NCBI GenBank assembly: GCA_030655395.1
Contig: JAURVQ010000110.1
Location: 1 to 32,489, forward strand
Source: Gammaproteobacteria bacterium
GTDB taxonomy: Bacteria; Pseudomonadota; Gammaproteobacteria; SURF-13
Direction of reading: 5' to 3'
Length of the DNA: 32,489 nt
Shown here: one piece after another, positions 17,599-27,121 of the stretch
How the letters are laid out: every line of letters starts with the position of its first letter
Numbering within the stretch: the first letter of the stretch is position 1
Translations under genes and position numbers: made by a program
Notes under the pieces: generated by a model
What the model was told of the DNA's origin: nothing
Database searches by the model: none
The model's input: only the letters and a program-made list of their open reading frames with translations

Positions 17599-17682
17599 GT
17601 GACAAGTAGCAAGTTACAAGTGGCAAGGAGGATAATGATGGTAGCGATGTTTGCTTGCAACTTATAACTTGCTACTTGCTAC
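17599..17682. repeat. Opposed arrays of degenerate 7-bp repeats (tsaB / O-methyltransferase junction)
   Basis: Left arm 17599-17626, read forward: GTGACAA, GTAGCAA, GTTACAA, GTGGCAA. Right arm 17655-17682, read on the minus strand: GTAGCAA, GTAGCAA, GTTATAA, GTTGCAA. The arms are inverted with a 28-nt spacer, so a transcript could fold into a long imperfect hairpin (21 of 23 bases pair in one stretch). The right arm encodes the last residues and the stop of tsaB. Confidence 0.75.
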
Positions 17683-18360
17683 TTTTTTCCAAGTCACTTC
17701 GTTACGCAAATAGACCGGAAGCGCCTGTTCCGCGCTCACCGCCAGTCCGTGTTGCAAGCCGTGCGCGCCCAGACGCGCCACATCGCGCGCGCGCGGGTGG
17801 CGTTGCGCGTGCGTGGCGGTGACCCGCCCTGCAAGACGCGCCTGCAATACAGCGCCGTAGCTCGCCCAGCCGCTGCCGACACCTTGCCACTGATCTGGTT
17901 CAGGAACAGGAACGCGATCCGGCGCATACACGCCTTCTTCAGCTTGAAGCTGCACGATTCCATCATCGCCACACCGGTATGCGCCCCAATAGACTTCGTG
18001 CATGCGCGCATCGAGTGCCGCCAGCACATGCGCAGCGCCGAACTCGTCGCACGCGCCCTGCGCGAGCGCCGCCAGTGTGGACACCGGCACCACCGGAAGA
18101 TCGGCGCCGAAGGCGATGCCCTGCGTGATGCCCGCGGCGATGCGTACGCCGGTGAACGAGCCGGGCCCGCAACCGAAGGCGATCGCGTCAAGCTGGGTGA
18201 GCACGACCCCGGCCTCCGCCAGCAGCGACTCCACCATCGGCAGGATCAGTTGCGAATGCGCGCGCGGCGCAATTTCGAAGCGCTCGTGCACCTCACCCGC
18301 GAGCGACAGGGCGGCGGAACAGGCGTCGGTAGAGGTGTCGATGGCGAGAATGTTGCTCAT
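17662..18360 (-). CDS. tsaB: tRNA threonylcarbamoyladenosine biosynthesis protein TsaB
   Basis: 232 aa. TsaB is the scaffold partner of TsaD in making t6A at position 37 of tRNAs reading ANN codons. The ASKHA N-terminal pattern is clear: NILAIDTSTDACSAAL, RAHSQLILP, and GCGPGSFTGVRIA (63-75), with LDARMHEVYWG in the second half. The last residues, KKVASSKL, are encoded by the heptad repeat and its stop TAA lies within one unit; TsaB proteins do not normally share such a tail with the E2-E3 chain, which here ends KVASGK. It lies next to the YoaA-type helicase gene, a neighbourhood also found in E. coli, and leads the run to recJ. A repeat begins about 20 nt upstream of its ATG. Confidence 0.95.
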   Translation of the reverse strand: MSNILAIDTSTDACSAALSLAGEVHERFEIAPRAHSQLILPMVESLLAEAGVVLTQLDAIAFGCGPGSFTGVRIAAGITQGIAFGADLPVVPVSTLAALAQGACDEFGAAHVLAALDARMHEVYWGAYRCGDDGIVQLQAEEGVYAPDRVPVPEPDQWQGVGSGWASYGAVLQARLAGRVTATHAQRHPRARDVARLGAHGLQHGLAVSAEQALPVYLRNEVTWKKVASSKL

Positions 18361-18380
18361 ACGTCAGTAAGTAACACGAC

Positions 18381-18500
18381 ACTTCCCGCTACGTCCCCGC
18401 CCCTTGTTTAGGGGGCGGGACAGGGTGGGGGTAGGGTAAATACGGTATTTACTCAGGAGACACAATTTGTGAGGTGTCGCCATTAGTGTGTCTCCTGAGT
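18381..18500. repeat. ~120-bp repeat, copy 1, with 14-bp inverted repeat at its end
   Basis: The first part holds a strong GC hairpin (CCCGCCCC...GGGGGCGGG, about 18393-18419) followed by ACAGGGTGGGGGTAG; the second part (18451-18500) is a 50-bp unit with perfect 14-bp inverted ends, ACTCAGGAGACACA and TGTGTCTCCTGAGT. A copy in the same orientation lies at 20451-20571, just upstream of the same helicase gene. The last T of the unit is part of that gene's TGA stop (18500-18502). No ORF is encoded. The 139-nt gap between tsaB and the helicase gene is almost wholly this repeat. Confidence 0.75.
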
Positions 18501-20431
18501 CATGTTACATCCTCGGCGGCGAAAAATTCTTCGACGTCGGTCACGCTGCGCGTGAGCGGCACGGGCGGCAGGCTGTTGATAAAAATCTTGCCATAGGATT
18601 TGCTGAACAGACGCGGGTCGCACAGCATCAACACGCCGCGGTCGCGCGTATCGCGGATCAGGCGTCCGACGCCCTGCTTGAGGGCGAGCACCGCTTGCGG
18701 CAGTTGATAGTCGATGAACGGGTTGCCGCCCGCCGCGCGCAGCGCTTCAAGGCGGGCCTGCATCAGCGGATCGCCGGGCGAGGCGAAGGGCAGTTTGTCG
18801 ATGATGACGCATGACAGCGCCGGGCCGCGCACATCGACACCCTCCCAGAAACTTGCGCTGCCGAGCAGTACAGCGTTGCCGAGTGTGCGGAAGCGGTCGA
18901 GCAATTCCGCGCGCGGCGCGCTGCCTTGCACCAGCAGGGGAAAGCCGAGCCTGTCCTTGAGCAGCTCTGCCGCTTCACGCAGCGCGCGGTGACTGGTGAA
19001 CAGCAGGAAGGCGCGCCCGCCGCTGGCGTTGAGCACCGGCAGCGCGGCTTCGATCACGGCGGCGGTGTAGTGCGCCTCCGCGGGGTCGGGCAGATTGCGC
19101 GGCACGTACAGCAGGGCGAGGCGGGCAAAATCAAACGGACTGTCCCAGCGCCGGGTGATGGCGTCTTGCAGGCCGAGGCGGGCGGTGAAGTGCGCGAAGC
19201 TGTCGCCGACCGCGAGCGTCGCTGAGGTGAAGACCCATGCGCACTTTTGCGCCTGAATGCGTTCGTGAAATTGGTGGGCGATGTCGACCGGGGTGAGGTT
19301 GAGCGTGAAGGCACGCGTCCAGGTTTCAAACCAGGCGACGTGGTTCTCCGGCGCCGCTGCGGTAAAGAGTTCGAGGCGCTCCTGCAATGCAATACAGCGC
19401 CGCCAGCAATTTTCCAAACCCTTGCCACGCACCGCTGCGACTTCCAGCACATTTTGTAATCCGTTGAGCGCCTGCTCCAGTGCCTTCAACGCGGAGGTAA
19501 ACGCGGCCTGCTGTTGCACTTCGCGCCATGCGCCACGGCGCTCGTCCACACCGAACGCCAGACGCAGATCGCGCGTCGTCTTTTCCAGGTGCTCCGCGGT
19601 GGTAGCGAGTTCACGCATGTCGCCCGCCTCCTTGAGGTATTCCGCTACCGTGTCCTGGGCAAGATCGATGAGCTGGCGGCTGCCAAGGGCGACGCCGAAA
19701 AATCCGGCGGCGATCTCCGCCAGTTGATGCGCCTCGTCGAAGATGACGCCCTGCACGCCGGGGAGCAGATCACCGAAGCCCTCCGCGCGCAGCGCCATGT
19801 CGGCGAAGAACAGATGATGATTGATGACCAGCACGTCTGCCGCCTGCGCTTCGCTGCGCGCGCGAAACACATGGCAGTCCTTGAGTGATGGGCACTGTTG
19901 TCCGAGGCAATTGTCGGCGGTGCTGGTCACCTGCGGCCAGAGCGCGGAGTCCTCGCGTATGCCGGACAGCTCGGCGATGTCGCCGCTCTTTGTCTGCCCG
20001 GCCCAGGCGCGGATGCGCGCTAGTTCCGCAGTCTGCGCGGGCGCGTGATAGCGTTGCTGCTGTTCCGTCAACTCCAGCCGATGCAGGCACAGATAGTTCG
20101 CGCGTCCCTTGAGCAGGGCCACGCGGCCCGGTGCGGCGAGCGCCGCACGCACGGCGGGGAGATCACGCTGGTACAACTGATCCTGCAGGGTCTTGGTGGC
20201 GGTGGAAACAATGATTTTTTTACCGGACAGCAACGCGGGCACGAGATAGGCGAAGGTCTTGCCCGTGCCGGTGCCGGCCTCGGTGATGAGTGTGTCCTGA
20301 TTGGCCAGCGCATCCGCCACGGCGTCGGCCATTTCCTGCTGCGCTACGCGCGCGGCAAAGCCTTCGATACCACGCGCGAGCGGGCCGTCCGGGCCGAAGA
20401 TGCTGGCGGGGGAGTGCGTGAGGTTGCTCAT
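18500..20431 (-). CDS. yoaA: ATP-dependent DNA helicase, YoaA/DinG (XPD-like Fe-S) family
   Basis: 643 aa, the length of YoaA. Superfamily 2 helicase: Walker A EAGTGTGKT (residues 51-59), motif Ia STATKTLQDQL, DEAH box (232-235), and the C-terminal GSASFWEGVD and GVGRLIRDTRDRG motifs. Four cysteines (C115, C175, C180, C186) in the right place bind the [4Fe-4S] cluster of the XPD-like group. The family unwinds 5'-tailed DNA; in E. coli, YoaA works with HolC in repair of replication damage. The shorter length and the tsaB neighbourhood favour YoaA over DinG. Its stop codon coincides with the end of a repeat, and a second copy of this repeat lies about 20 nt upstream of its start. Confidence 0.93.
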   Translation of the reverse strand: MSNLTHSPASIFGPDGPLARGIEGFAARVAQQEMADAVADALANQDTLITEAGTGTGKTFAYLVPALLSGKKIIVSTATKTLQDQLYQRDLPAVRAALAAPGRVALLKGRANYLCLHRLELTEQQQRYHAPAQTAELARIRAWAGQTKSGDIAELSGIREDSALWPQVTSTADNCLGQQCPSLKDCHVFRARSEAQAADVLVINHHLFFADMALRAEGFGDLLPGVQGVIFDEAHQLAEIAAGFFGVALGSRQLIDLAQDTVAEYLKEAGDMRELATTAEHLEKTTRDLRLAFGVDERRGAWREVQQQAAFTSALKALEQALNGLQNVLEVAAVRGKGLENCWRRCIALQERLELFTAAAPENHVAWFETWTRAFTLNLTPVDIAHQFHERIQAQKCAWVFTSATLAVGDSFAHFTARLGLQDAITRRWDSPFDFARLALLYVPRNLPDPAEAHYTAAVIEAALPVLNASGGRAFLLFTSHRALREAAELLKDRLGFPLLVQGSAPRAELLDRFRTLGNAVLLGSASFWEGVDVRGPALSCVIIDKLPFASPGDPLMQARLEALRAAGGNPFIDYQLPQAVLALKQGVGRLIRDTRDRGVLMLCDPRLFSKSYGKIFINSLPPVPLTRSVTDVEEFFAAEDVT

Positions 20432-20450
20432 GAGTTCATTATTAAGACTA

Positions 20451-20571
20451 CACTCTCCGATACGTTCCCGCCCCCTATTGAGGGGGCGGGACAGGGTGGG
20501 GGTAGAGTAAACAGGTTATTACTCAGGAGACACATACCCAAGAGTGTATCCTTGCTTCGGGTCTCCTGAGT
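20451..20571. repeat. ~120-bp repeat, copy 2
   Basis: Same organisation and orientation as 18381-18500: GC hairpin CCCGCCCCC...GGGGGCGGG (about 20466-20490), ACAGGGTGGGGGTAG, then a 51-bp unit (20521-20571) with perfect 11-bp inverted ends ACTCAGGAGAC and GTCTCCTGAGT. The centre of the unit has diverged between the copies while its ends are kept. It fills the divergent gap between the helicase gene and pirin. Confidence 0.75.
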
Positions 20572-20579
20572 ATTATAGT
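20552..20579 (+). promoter_or_regulatory. Candidate promoter of the pirin gene, partly in the repeat
   Basis: TTGCTT (20552-20557), a 16-bp spacer and TATAGT (20574-20579). The -35 lies in the repeat and the -10 directly after it, so the repeat may have supplied part of the promoter. The pirin ribosome binding site TAGGAGG follows at 20606-20612. Confidence 0.35.
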
Positions 20580-20620
20580 GAAGTTGGTGGAAAACTTCGG
20601 GTTTATAGGAGGACGCCGTC

Positions 20621-21319
20621 ATGATTGTCTTGCGCCCCAGCGCCGAACGCGGCCACGCCCAGCACGGCTGGCTCGACAGCTATCACAGCTTTTCCTTCGC
20701 CGATTACCACGACCCCGCCCACATGGGGTTTCGCGCCTTGCGCGTCATCAACGAAGACCGTGTGCAGCCCGGGCAGGGGTTCGCCCCGCACAGCCACCGC
20801 GACATGGAGATTATCACTTATGTGCTCGCGGGCGCGCTTGAGCACAAGGACAGCCTCGGTAACGGATCAGTGATGCGCTATGGCGACGTGCAGCGCATGA
20901 GCGCAGGTACCGGCATTACCCACAGCGAATACAATCACTCAAAGAGCGAGCCGGTACATCTGCTGCAGATATGGATACTCCCGGACAAAGACGGCATTGC
21001 ACCGGGCTACGAGCAGCGCAGCTTCAGCGTTGAGGACAAGCGCGGCAGACTGTGTCTGATCGCTGCGGGTGGCGGGCGTGGCAATGGGGTCGCATTACAG
21101 CAGGATGCGGATGTGTATGCCGGTATTCTCGCCGCGCATGAGCGCGTGCTACATGCGCTGGCCCGGCGCCATGCTTGGCTTCAGGTGGCGCGTGGTGTAG
21201 TCGATTTACGGGGTATGAGGATGGTCGCCGGTGACGGCGCCGCAGTGAGTGATGAAACGGCGCTTGAGATTTCCGGTGTGGCGGCGGAATCGGAGTTTCT
21301 GTTGTTCGATCTGGCCTAG
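20621..21319 (+). CDS. Pirin family protein (YhhW-like bicupin)
   Basis: 232 aa with a good ribosome binding site (TAGGAGG). The N-terminal cupin has the full metal site: H57 and H59 in PHSHRDME, H101 and E103 in THSEYNHS, the ligands known for pirins. Other family marks are HGWLDSYHSFSFADYHDP near the start and LLQIWILPD in the middle. E. coli YhhW shows quercetin 2,3-dioxygenase activity in vitro; the physiological role of bacterial pirins is unclear. Divergent from the helicase gene and convergent with secF (stops 10 nt apart). Confidence 0.93.
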   Translation: MIVLRPSAERGHAQHGWLDSYHSFSFADYHDPAHMGFRALRVINEDRVQPGQGFAPHSHRDMEIITYVLAGALEHKDSLGNGSVMRYGDVQRMSAGTGITHSEYNHSKSEPVHLLQIWILPDKDGIAPGYEQRSFSVEDKRGRLCLIAAGGGRGNGVALQQDADVYAGILAAHERVLHALARRHAWLQVARGVVDLRGMRMVAGDGAAVSDETALEISGVAAESEFLLFDLA

Positions 21320-21329
21320 CAGGTGATTG

Positions 21330-22262
21330 TCAGGGCCGGTCATCGGCCTCGCCGTCTTTCTTGACCGGCATCATGTCAGCGCGCGAGATGCCGAGCCACA
21401 CCACGATGGGACTGGCCACGAATACTGAAGAATAGATGCCCACCAGGATGCCGATAGTGAGCGTGAGCGCGAAATAATACAGTGTCTCTCCGCCCAGAAA
21501 CAAGATGGCGAGCACCATCAACTGAGTGGTGAACGCGGTCATGACGGTGCGGCTCAAGGTGCGTGTGATGGCGTTGTCTATGATCTCCGGAATCGTGCCC
21601 TTGCGCATCTTGCGGAAATTTTCGCGGATGCGGTCGAATACCACCACGGTATCGTTCACCGAGTAACCCAGGATGGCCAGCACCGCCGCGAGTACGGAAA
21701 GTGAAAATTCCCACTGAAACAGGGCGAACAGTCCGAGGATGATGATAACGTCGTGCGCCGTGGCGACGATGGCGCCAATCGAGAAGCGCCACTCAAAGCG
21801 CATTGCCAGATAGAGCATGATGCCGATGGAGACCAGAATCAGCGCCAGCCCACCGTCGTTCACCAGTTCCGCGCCCACCTGCGGCCCGACAAACTCCACG
21901 CGCCGCAATTCTATGGAACTGTCCTGCGCGCGCAGGGTGTCACGGACTTTTTCGCTCAACTTTTCGTTGCTCACACCTTCCTGGTTGGGCAAGCGGATCA
22001 ATACGTCTTTCGCGGAGCCGAAGCTTTGCGCCGAGACATCCTTGAAGCCGTCTTTCGCCAGCACCTCGCGGATGAGGTCGAGTTGCGCAGGCTGGGTGTA
22101 GCGCACCTCGATCAGCGTGCCGCCGGTAAACTCGATGCTCAAATTCAGGCCGCGCGCGATGAGCAGCGCAATTGCGGCAACAAAGAGCAGCGCGGAAACA
22201 AAGATCGTCGTGCGCGCCGAGCGCATGAACGGGATGTCACGTTGGATGCGGAAAAATTCCAT
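21330..22262 (-). CDS. secF: Protein translocase subunit SecF
   Basis: 310 aa, normal length. Six membrane helices: one after the N-terminal MRSARTT (about residues 17-38), then five in the C-terminal half with the SecD/SecF pattern, including LGYSVNDTVVVFDRIRENF near residue 200, typical of the family. The short periplasmic part lies between helices 1 and 2 (EFTGGTLIEVRY). With SecD and YajC it uses the proton motive force to assist SecYEG-dependent export at the inner membrane. It starts 2 nt after the secD stop. Confidence 0.97.
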   Translation of the reverse strand: MEFFRIQRDIPFMRSARTTIFVSALLFVAAIALLIARGLNLSIEFTGGTLIEVRYTQPAQLDLIREVLAKDGFKDVSAQSFGSAKDVLIRLPNQEGVSNEKLSEKVRDTLRAQDSSIELRRVEFVGPQVGAELVNDGGLALILVSIGIMLYLAMRFEWRFSIGAIVATAHDVIIILGLFALFQWEFSLSVLAAVLAILGYSVNDTVVVFDRIRENFRKMRKGTIPEIIDNAITRTLSRTVMTAFTTQLMVLAILFLGGETLYYFALTLTIGILVGIYSSVFVASPIVVWLGISRADMMPVKKDGEADDRP

Positions 22263-22264
22263 GG

Positions 22265-24124
22265 CTAGATGACCAGTTTGGCGAGCTTGCGCCGCCGGCC
22301 GTAGAGCAGGTTAACCATGGCGCGCGACACCGTCACCGCAGTGAACATGGAGGTGAGGATACCGATACAGAGCGTGACGGCGAAACCGCGTATCGGGCCG
22401 GAGCCGAGCATGAACAACGCAAAACCCGCGATCAGAGTGGTGATGTTGGAGTCGAGAATGGTATCGAAGGCGCGGTCGTAGCCTGCGGCGATGCTGGCCT
22501 GCGGACTGTTGCCGTTGCGCAATTCCTCGCGGATGCGTTCGTAGATCAACACGTTGGCGTCTATCGCCATGCCCACGGTGAGCGCGATACCGGCGATGCC
22601 GGGCAGGGTGAGAGTGGCCTGCAACAGGGACATGATCGCGAGCAGCAAGATGATGTTGACGCTCAGCGCGAGGCTGGCGATGACGCCGAAGAAATAATAG
22701 TAAATCGTCATGAACAGGGCGATGGCGGCGAAGCCGATGAGCGTGGAGTTGACGCCTTTTTGAATGTTTTCCGCGCCCATACTGGGGCCGACGGTGCGTT
22801 CCTCGATGATCTCTATGGGCGCGGTCAGCGCGCCCGCGCGCAGCAGCAGCGCAAGGTTGCGCGCCTCGTCGGCGCTGTCGAGACCGGTGATCTGGAAACG
22901 TTTGCTGAGCTGCTCGCGGATCACGGCCTGATTGATGACTTCTTCCACCTTGCTCTTGACCTTGGTGGGCTTGCCGTCGATGACGCGCGTCTCGCTCTTG
23001 TTTTCGATGAACACGACGGCCATCAGCTTGCCGACGTTGTCCTTGGTGGCGTTGCTGAAGATGCCCGCACCCTTGCCGTCGAGCGTGATGAACACGGCGG
23101 ATCCGCCGCTTTGCTGTTCAATGCCGGAGGCGGCGTCGGTGATGTAATCGCCGGTGAGCATGACCTGGTTCTTGAGCAGGGTATGGCCACCTTCACGCCG
23201 CTTGTAGAGCTTGGCGCCGGGAGGTACGCGGCCCGCGAGGGCCTCTTCGACGCGGTGTTCTTCGTCCACCAGGCGGAATTCGAGTGTGGCGGTGGCGCCG
23301 AGGATTTCCTTGGCGCGCGCGGTGTCCTGCACACCCGGCAGCTGCACCACGATGCGGCTGTCGCCCTGCTGCTGAATCACGGGCTCGGCCACGCCGAGTT
23401 CGTTCACGCGGTTGCGCAGCGTGGTGATGTTTTGCTGCAAGGCGAACTTGCGCACCTCGCGCTGTTCTGTCTCGGAAATGGTGGCGACCAGAGTAAAGCT
23501 GTCGGCGCTGTCTTCATCCTTCAGCACCAGGGTGGGATATTCGTTGCGCACCACGTCGCGCGCCTTGTCGCGCTCGTCCTTGCTGCGGAACTTGAACTCG
23601 AGGCCTTGGGTACCGCGCGCGATGCTCAGGTAGCGCAGTTTTTTGTCGCGCAGCAGGGTACGCACGTCGCTTACATAGCGCTCTTCCGCCTGACCCACGG
23701 CGGCGTCCATGTCCACTTCCATCAGGAAGTGCACGCCGCCGCGCAGGTCGAGGCCGAGGTACATGGGCTGCGCGTTCAGCGCCGTGAGCCAACGGGGGGT
23801 GGCGGGCGCGAGATTCAGCGCCACCACGTAGCCGCCGCCCAGCGCGTCCTTCAGGATATCCTTGGCCTTGAGCTGGGTTTCGGTGTCGTTAAAGCGCACC
23901 AGCAGGCTGTGTGTGTCACGCGCCGCGGATTTGTAGGCGAGGGTGTTTTGTTTCAGCAGTCCCAGCACTTGATCTTCGGTGGCGGCATCCACCTTGGTGG
24001 TGCGCGTGGCGGAGACCTGCAGGGCGGGGTCTTCACCATACAGGTTGGGCACGCTGTATAACACGCCGATGGTGACCGCGCACAGGATCAGCAGGTATTT
24101 CCACAACGGGTACTGATTCATCAT
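22265..24124 (-). CDS. secD: Protein translocase subunit SecD
   Basis: 619 aa, normal for gammaproteobacteria. It begins MMNQYPLWKYLL, matching the E. coli start in position, with the first helix at about 9-25. GLDLRGG (124-130) opens the large periplasmic region, followed by RVNELGVAEPVIQQQG and VQLPGVQD; the last third holds five helices with GMAIDANVLIYERIREE, carrying the acidic residue of proton-coupled SecD. Acts with SecF and YajC on proteins crossing SecYEG. Follows yajC after a gap of about 37 nt. Confidence 0.97.
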   Translation of the reverse strand: MMNQYPLWKYLLILCAVTIGVLYSVPNLYGEDPALQVSATRTTKVDAATEDQVLGLLKQNTLAYKSAARDTHSLLVRFNDTETQLKAKDILKDALGGGYVVALNLAPATPRWLTALNAQPMYLGLDLRGGVHFLMEVDMDAAVGQAEERYVSDVRTLLRDKKLRYLSIARGTQGLEFKFRSKDERDKARDVVRNEYPTLVLKDEDSADSFTLVATISETEQREVRKFALQQNITTLRNRVNELGVAEPVIQQQGDSRIVVQLPGVQDTARAKEILGATATLEFRLVDEEHRVEEALAGRVPPGAKLYKRREGGHTLLKNQVMLTGDYITDAASGIEQQSGGSAVFITLDGKGAGIFSNATKDNVGKLMAVVFIENKSETRVIDGKPTKVKSKVEEVINQAVIREQLSKRFQITGLDSADEARNLALLLRAGALTAPIEIIEERTVGPSMGAENIQKGVNSTLIGFAAIALFMTIYYYFFGVIASLALSVNIILLLAIMSLLQATLTLPGIAGIALTVGMAIDANVLIYERIREELRNGNSPQASIAAGYDRAFDTILDSNITTLIAGFALFMLGSGPIRGFAVTLCIGILTSMFTAVTVSRAMVNLLYGRRRKLAKLVI

Positions 24125-24161
24125 GGCGCTTATGAATATCTAGGGGCTTGCAGCGGAATGT

Positions 24162-24494
24162 TCAGGCCGACGTGATGGTGCCCTTGGGCATGATGGTCGC
24201 CACGGACTGTTTCTGCACCTTCACGACGATGCCGTTGGCGATTTCGAGGCTGATGAAGTCGCTGCCCACCTCGGTGATGCGCCCCAGCACGCCACCGCCG
24301 GTGACGACCTCGTCGCCCTTGGCGAGTGCGTTCAGCAGGCTTTTATGTTCCTTGGCGCGCTTCATCTGCGGGCGGATGAGCAGGAAATAGAACAGCACGA
24401 AAATACCGATCAGCGGCAAAAAGCTGAGCAGGCTGGATTCTGGTGTGGCAGCGGACGCGGGCTGGGCCAGCGCATCGGAGATAAAGAAGCTCAT
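24162..24494 (-). CDS. yajC: Sec translocon accessory subunit YajC
   Basis: 110 aa. One membrane helix (about residues 22-42, ending FYFLLIRPQMKRAKEH, the family signature) followed by a small cytoplasmic beta domain with GDEVVTGGGVLGRI. YajC associates with SecDF. Its position between tgt and secD is the standard proteobacterial order. Confidence 0.97.
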   Translation of the reverse strand: MSFFISDALAQPASAATPESSLLSFLPLIGIFVLFYFLLIRPQMKRAKEHKSLLNALAKGDEVVTGGGVLGRITEVGSDFISLEIANGIVVKVQKQSVATIMPKGTITSA

Positions 24495-24528
24495 GATCGT
24501 TCCTGAATGATGGATTTAATGCCGCCGA

Positions 24529-26750
<2,222 letters not shown>

Positions 26751-26758
26751 ATAGTTAA

Positions 26759-26900
26759 GGGCGCCTCTATAAAATGATGGATTTTGCTTCAAGACAAGGC
26801 GCAGCGCCGTCGAGCAGCGCAGCATACACGTCAGTATGTGAGCAGCGGAGACAAGCTGCAACGCAGTATTGGAGCAAAAGACGCATTTTGAGAGGTGCCC
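26759..26900. mobile_element. 142-bp MITE-like element between queA and tRNA-Leu
   Basis: Ends are inverted: GGGCGCCTCTATAAAATG (26759-26776) and, reversed, GGGCACCTCTCAAAATG (26884-26900), differing by one substitution and a one- to two-base change. Near the middle is CATACACGTCAGTATG, a small hairpin. No ORF belongs to it. It begins 9 nt upstream of the queA start codon and must hold or displace that gene's promoter. Its ends differ from those of the TATACATAGCG family. Confidence 0.65.
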
Positions 26901-26938
26901 GAGGGCAATGCCATCTACCGCCGTATACAGGGAACGTT

Positions 26939-26944
26939 TATACT
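26939..26944 (+). promoter_or_regulatory. Candidate -10 box of tRNA-Leu
   Basis: TATACT lies 9 nt before the tRNA. No -35 match is seen at the normal distance. A second possible -10, TATACA, lies at 26924-26929. Confidence 0.3.
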
Positions 26945-26953
26945 ACGCGACAT

Positions 26954-27037
26954 GCCGGGGTGGCGGAACTGGTAGACGCGCCGGACTCAAAATCCGGTGG
27001 TGGTGACACCGTGTCGGTTCGATTCCGACCCTCGGTA
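26954..27037 (+). tRNA. tRNA-Leu (anticodon CAA)
   Basis: 84 nt to the discriminator A. Acceptor GCCGGGG pairs with CCTCGGT (G-T at position 1-72, as in other bacterial leucine tRNAs); D-arm TGGCGGAACTGGTAGAC; anticodon stem CCGGA/TCCGG with loop CTCAAAA, so anticodon CAA reading UUG; a long variable arm (TGGTGGTGACACCGT region) as expected for class II tRNAs; T-arm GTCGGTTCGATTCCGAC. The 3' CCA is not encoded (ACAA follows) and must be added. Confidence 0.95.
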
Positions 27038-27121
27038 CAAATACAAAGCAATACCGTCAGGCATACCCGTTGTAAGCGCCTTTGCTGTCATTGCGCGCCG
27101 CAGCAGCGCAGAAGGCCCTCT

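Noticed and set aside
17589-17660. N-terminal extension of the O-methyltransferase (starting MQANIATIIILL)
   Set aside because: It looks like a membrane helix but is translated from the heptad-repeat junction; the family begins at ATG 17588.
17599-17682. CRISPR-like reading of the short repeats
   Set aside because: Units are 7 bp, contiguous and without spacers; there are no cas genes.
26774-27121. Upstream part of the RIO kinase frame through the tRNA
   Set aside because: The frame crosses the MITE-like element and the tRNA-Leu gene; the kinase fold begins at 27122.
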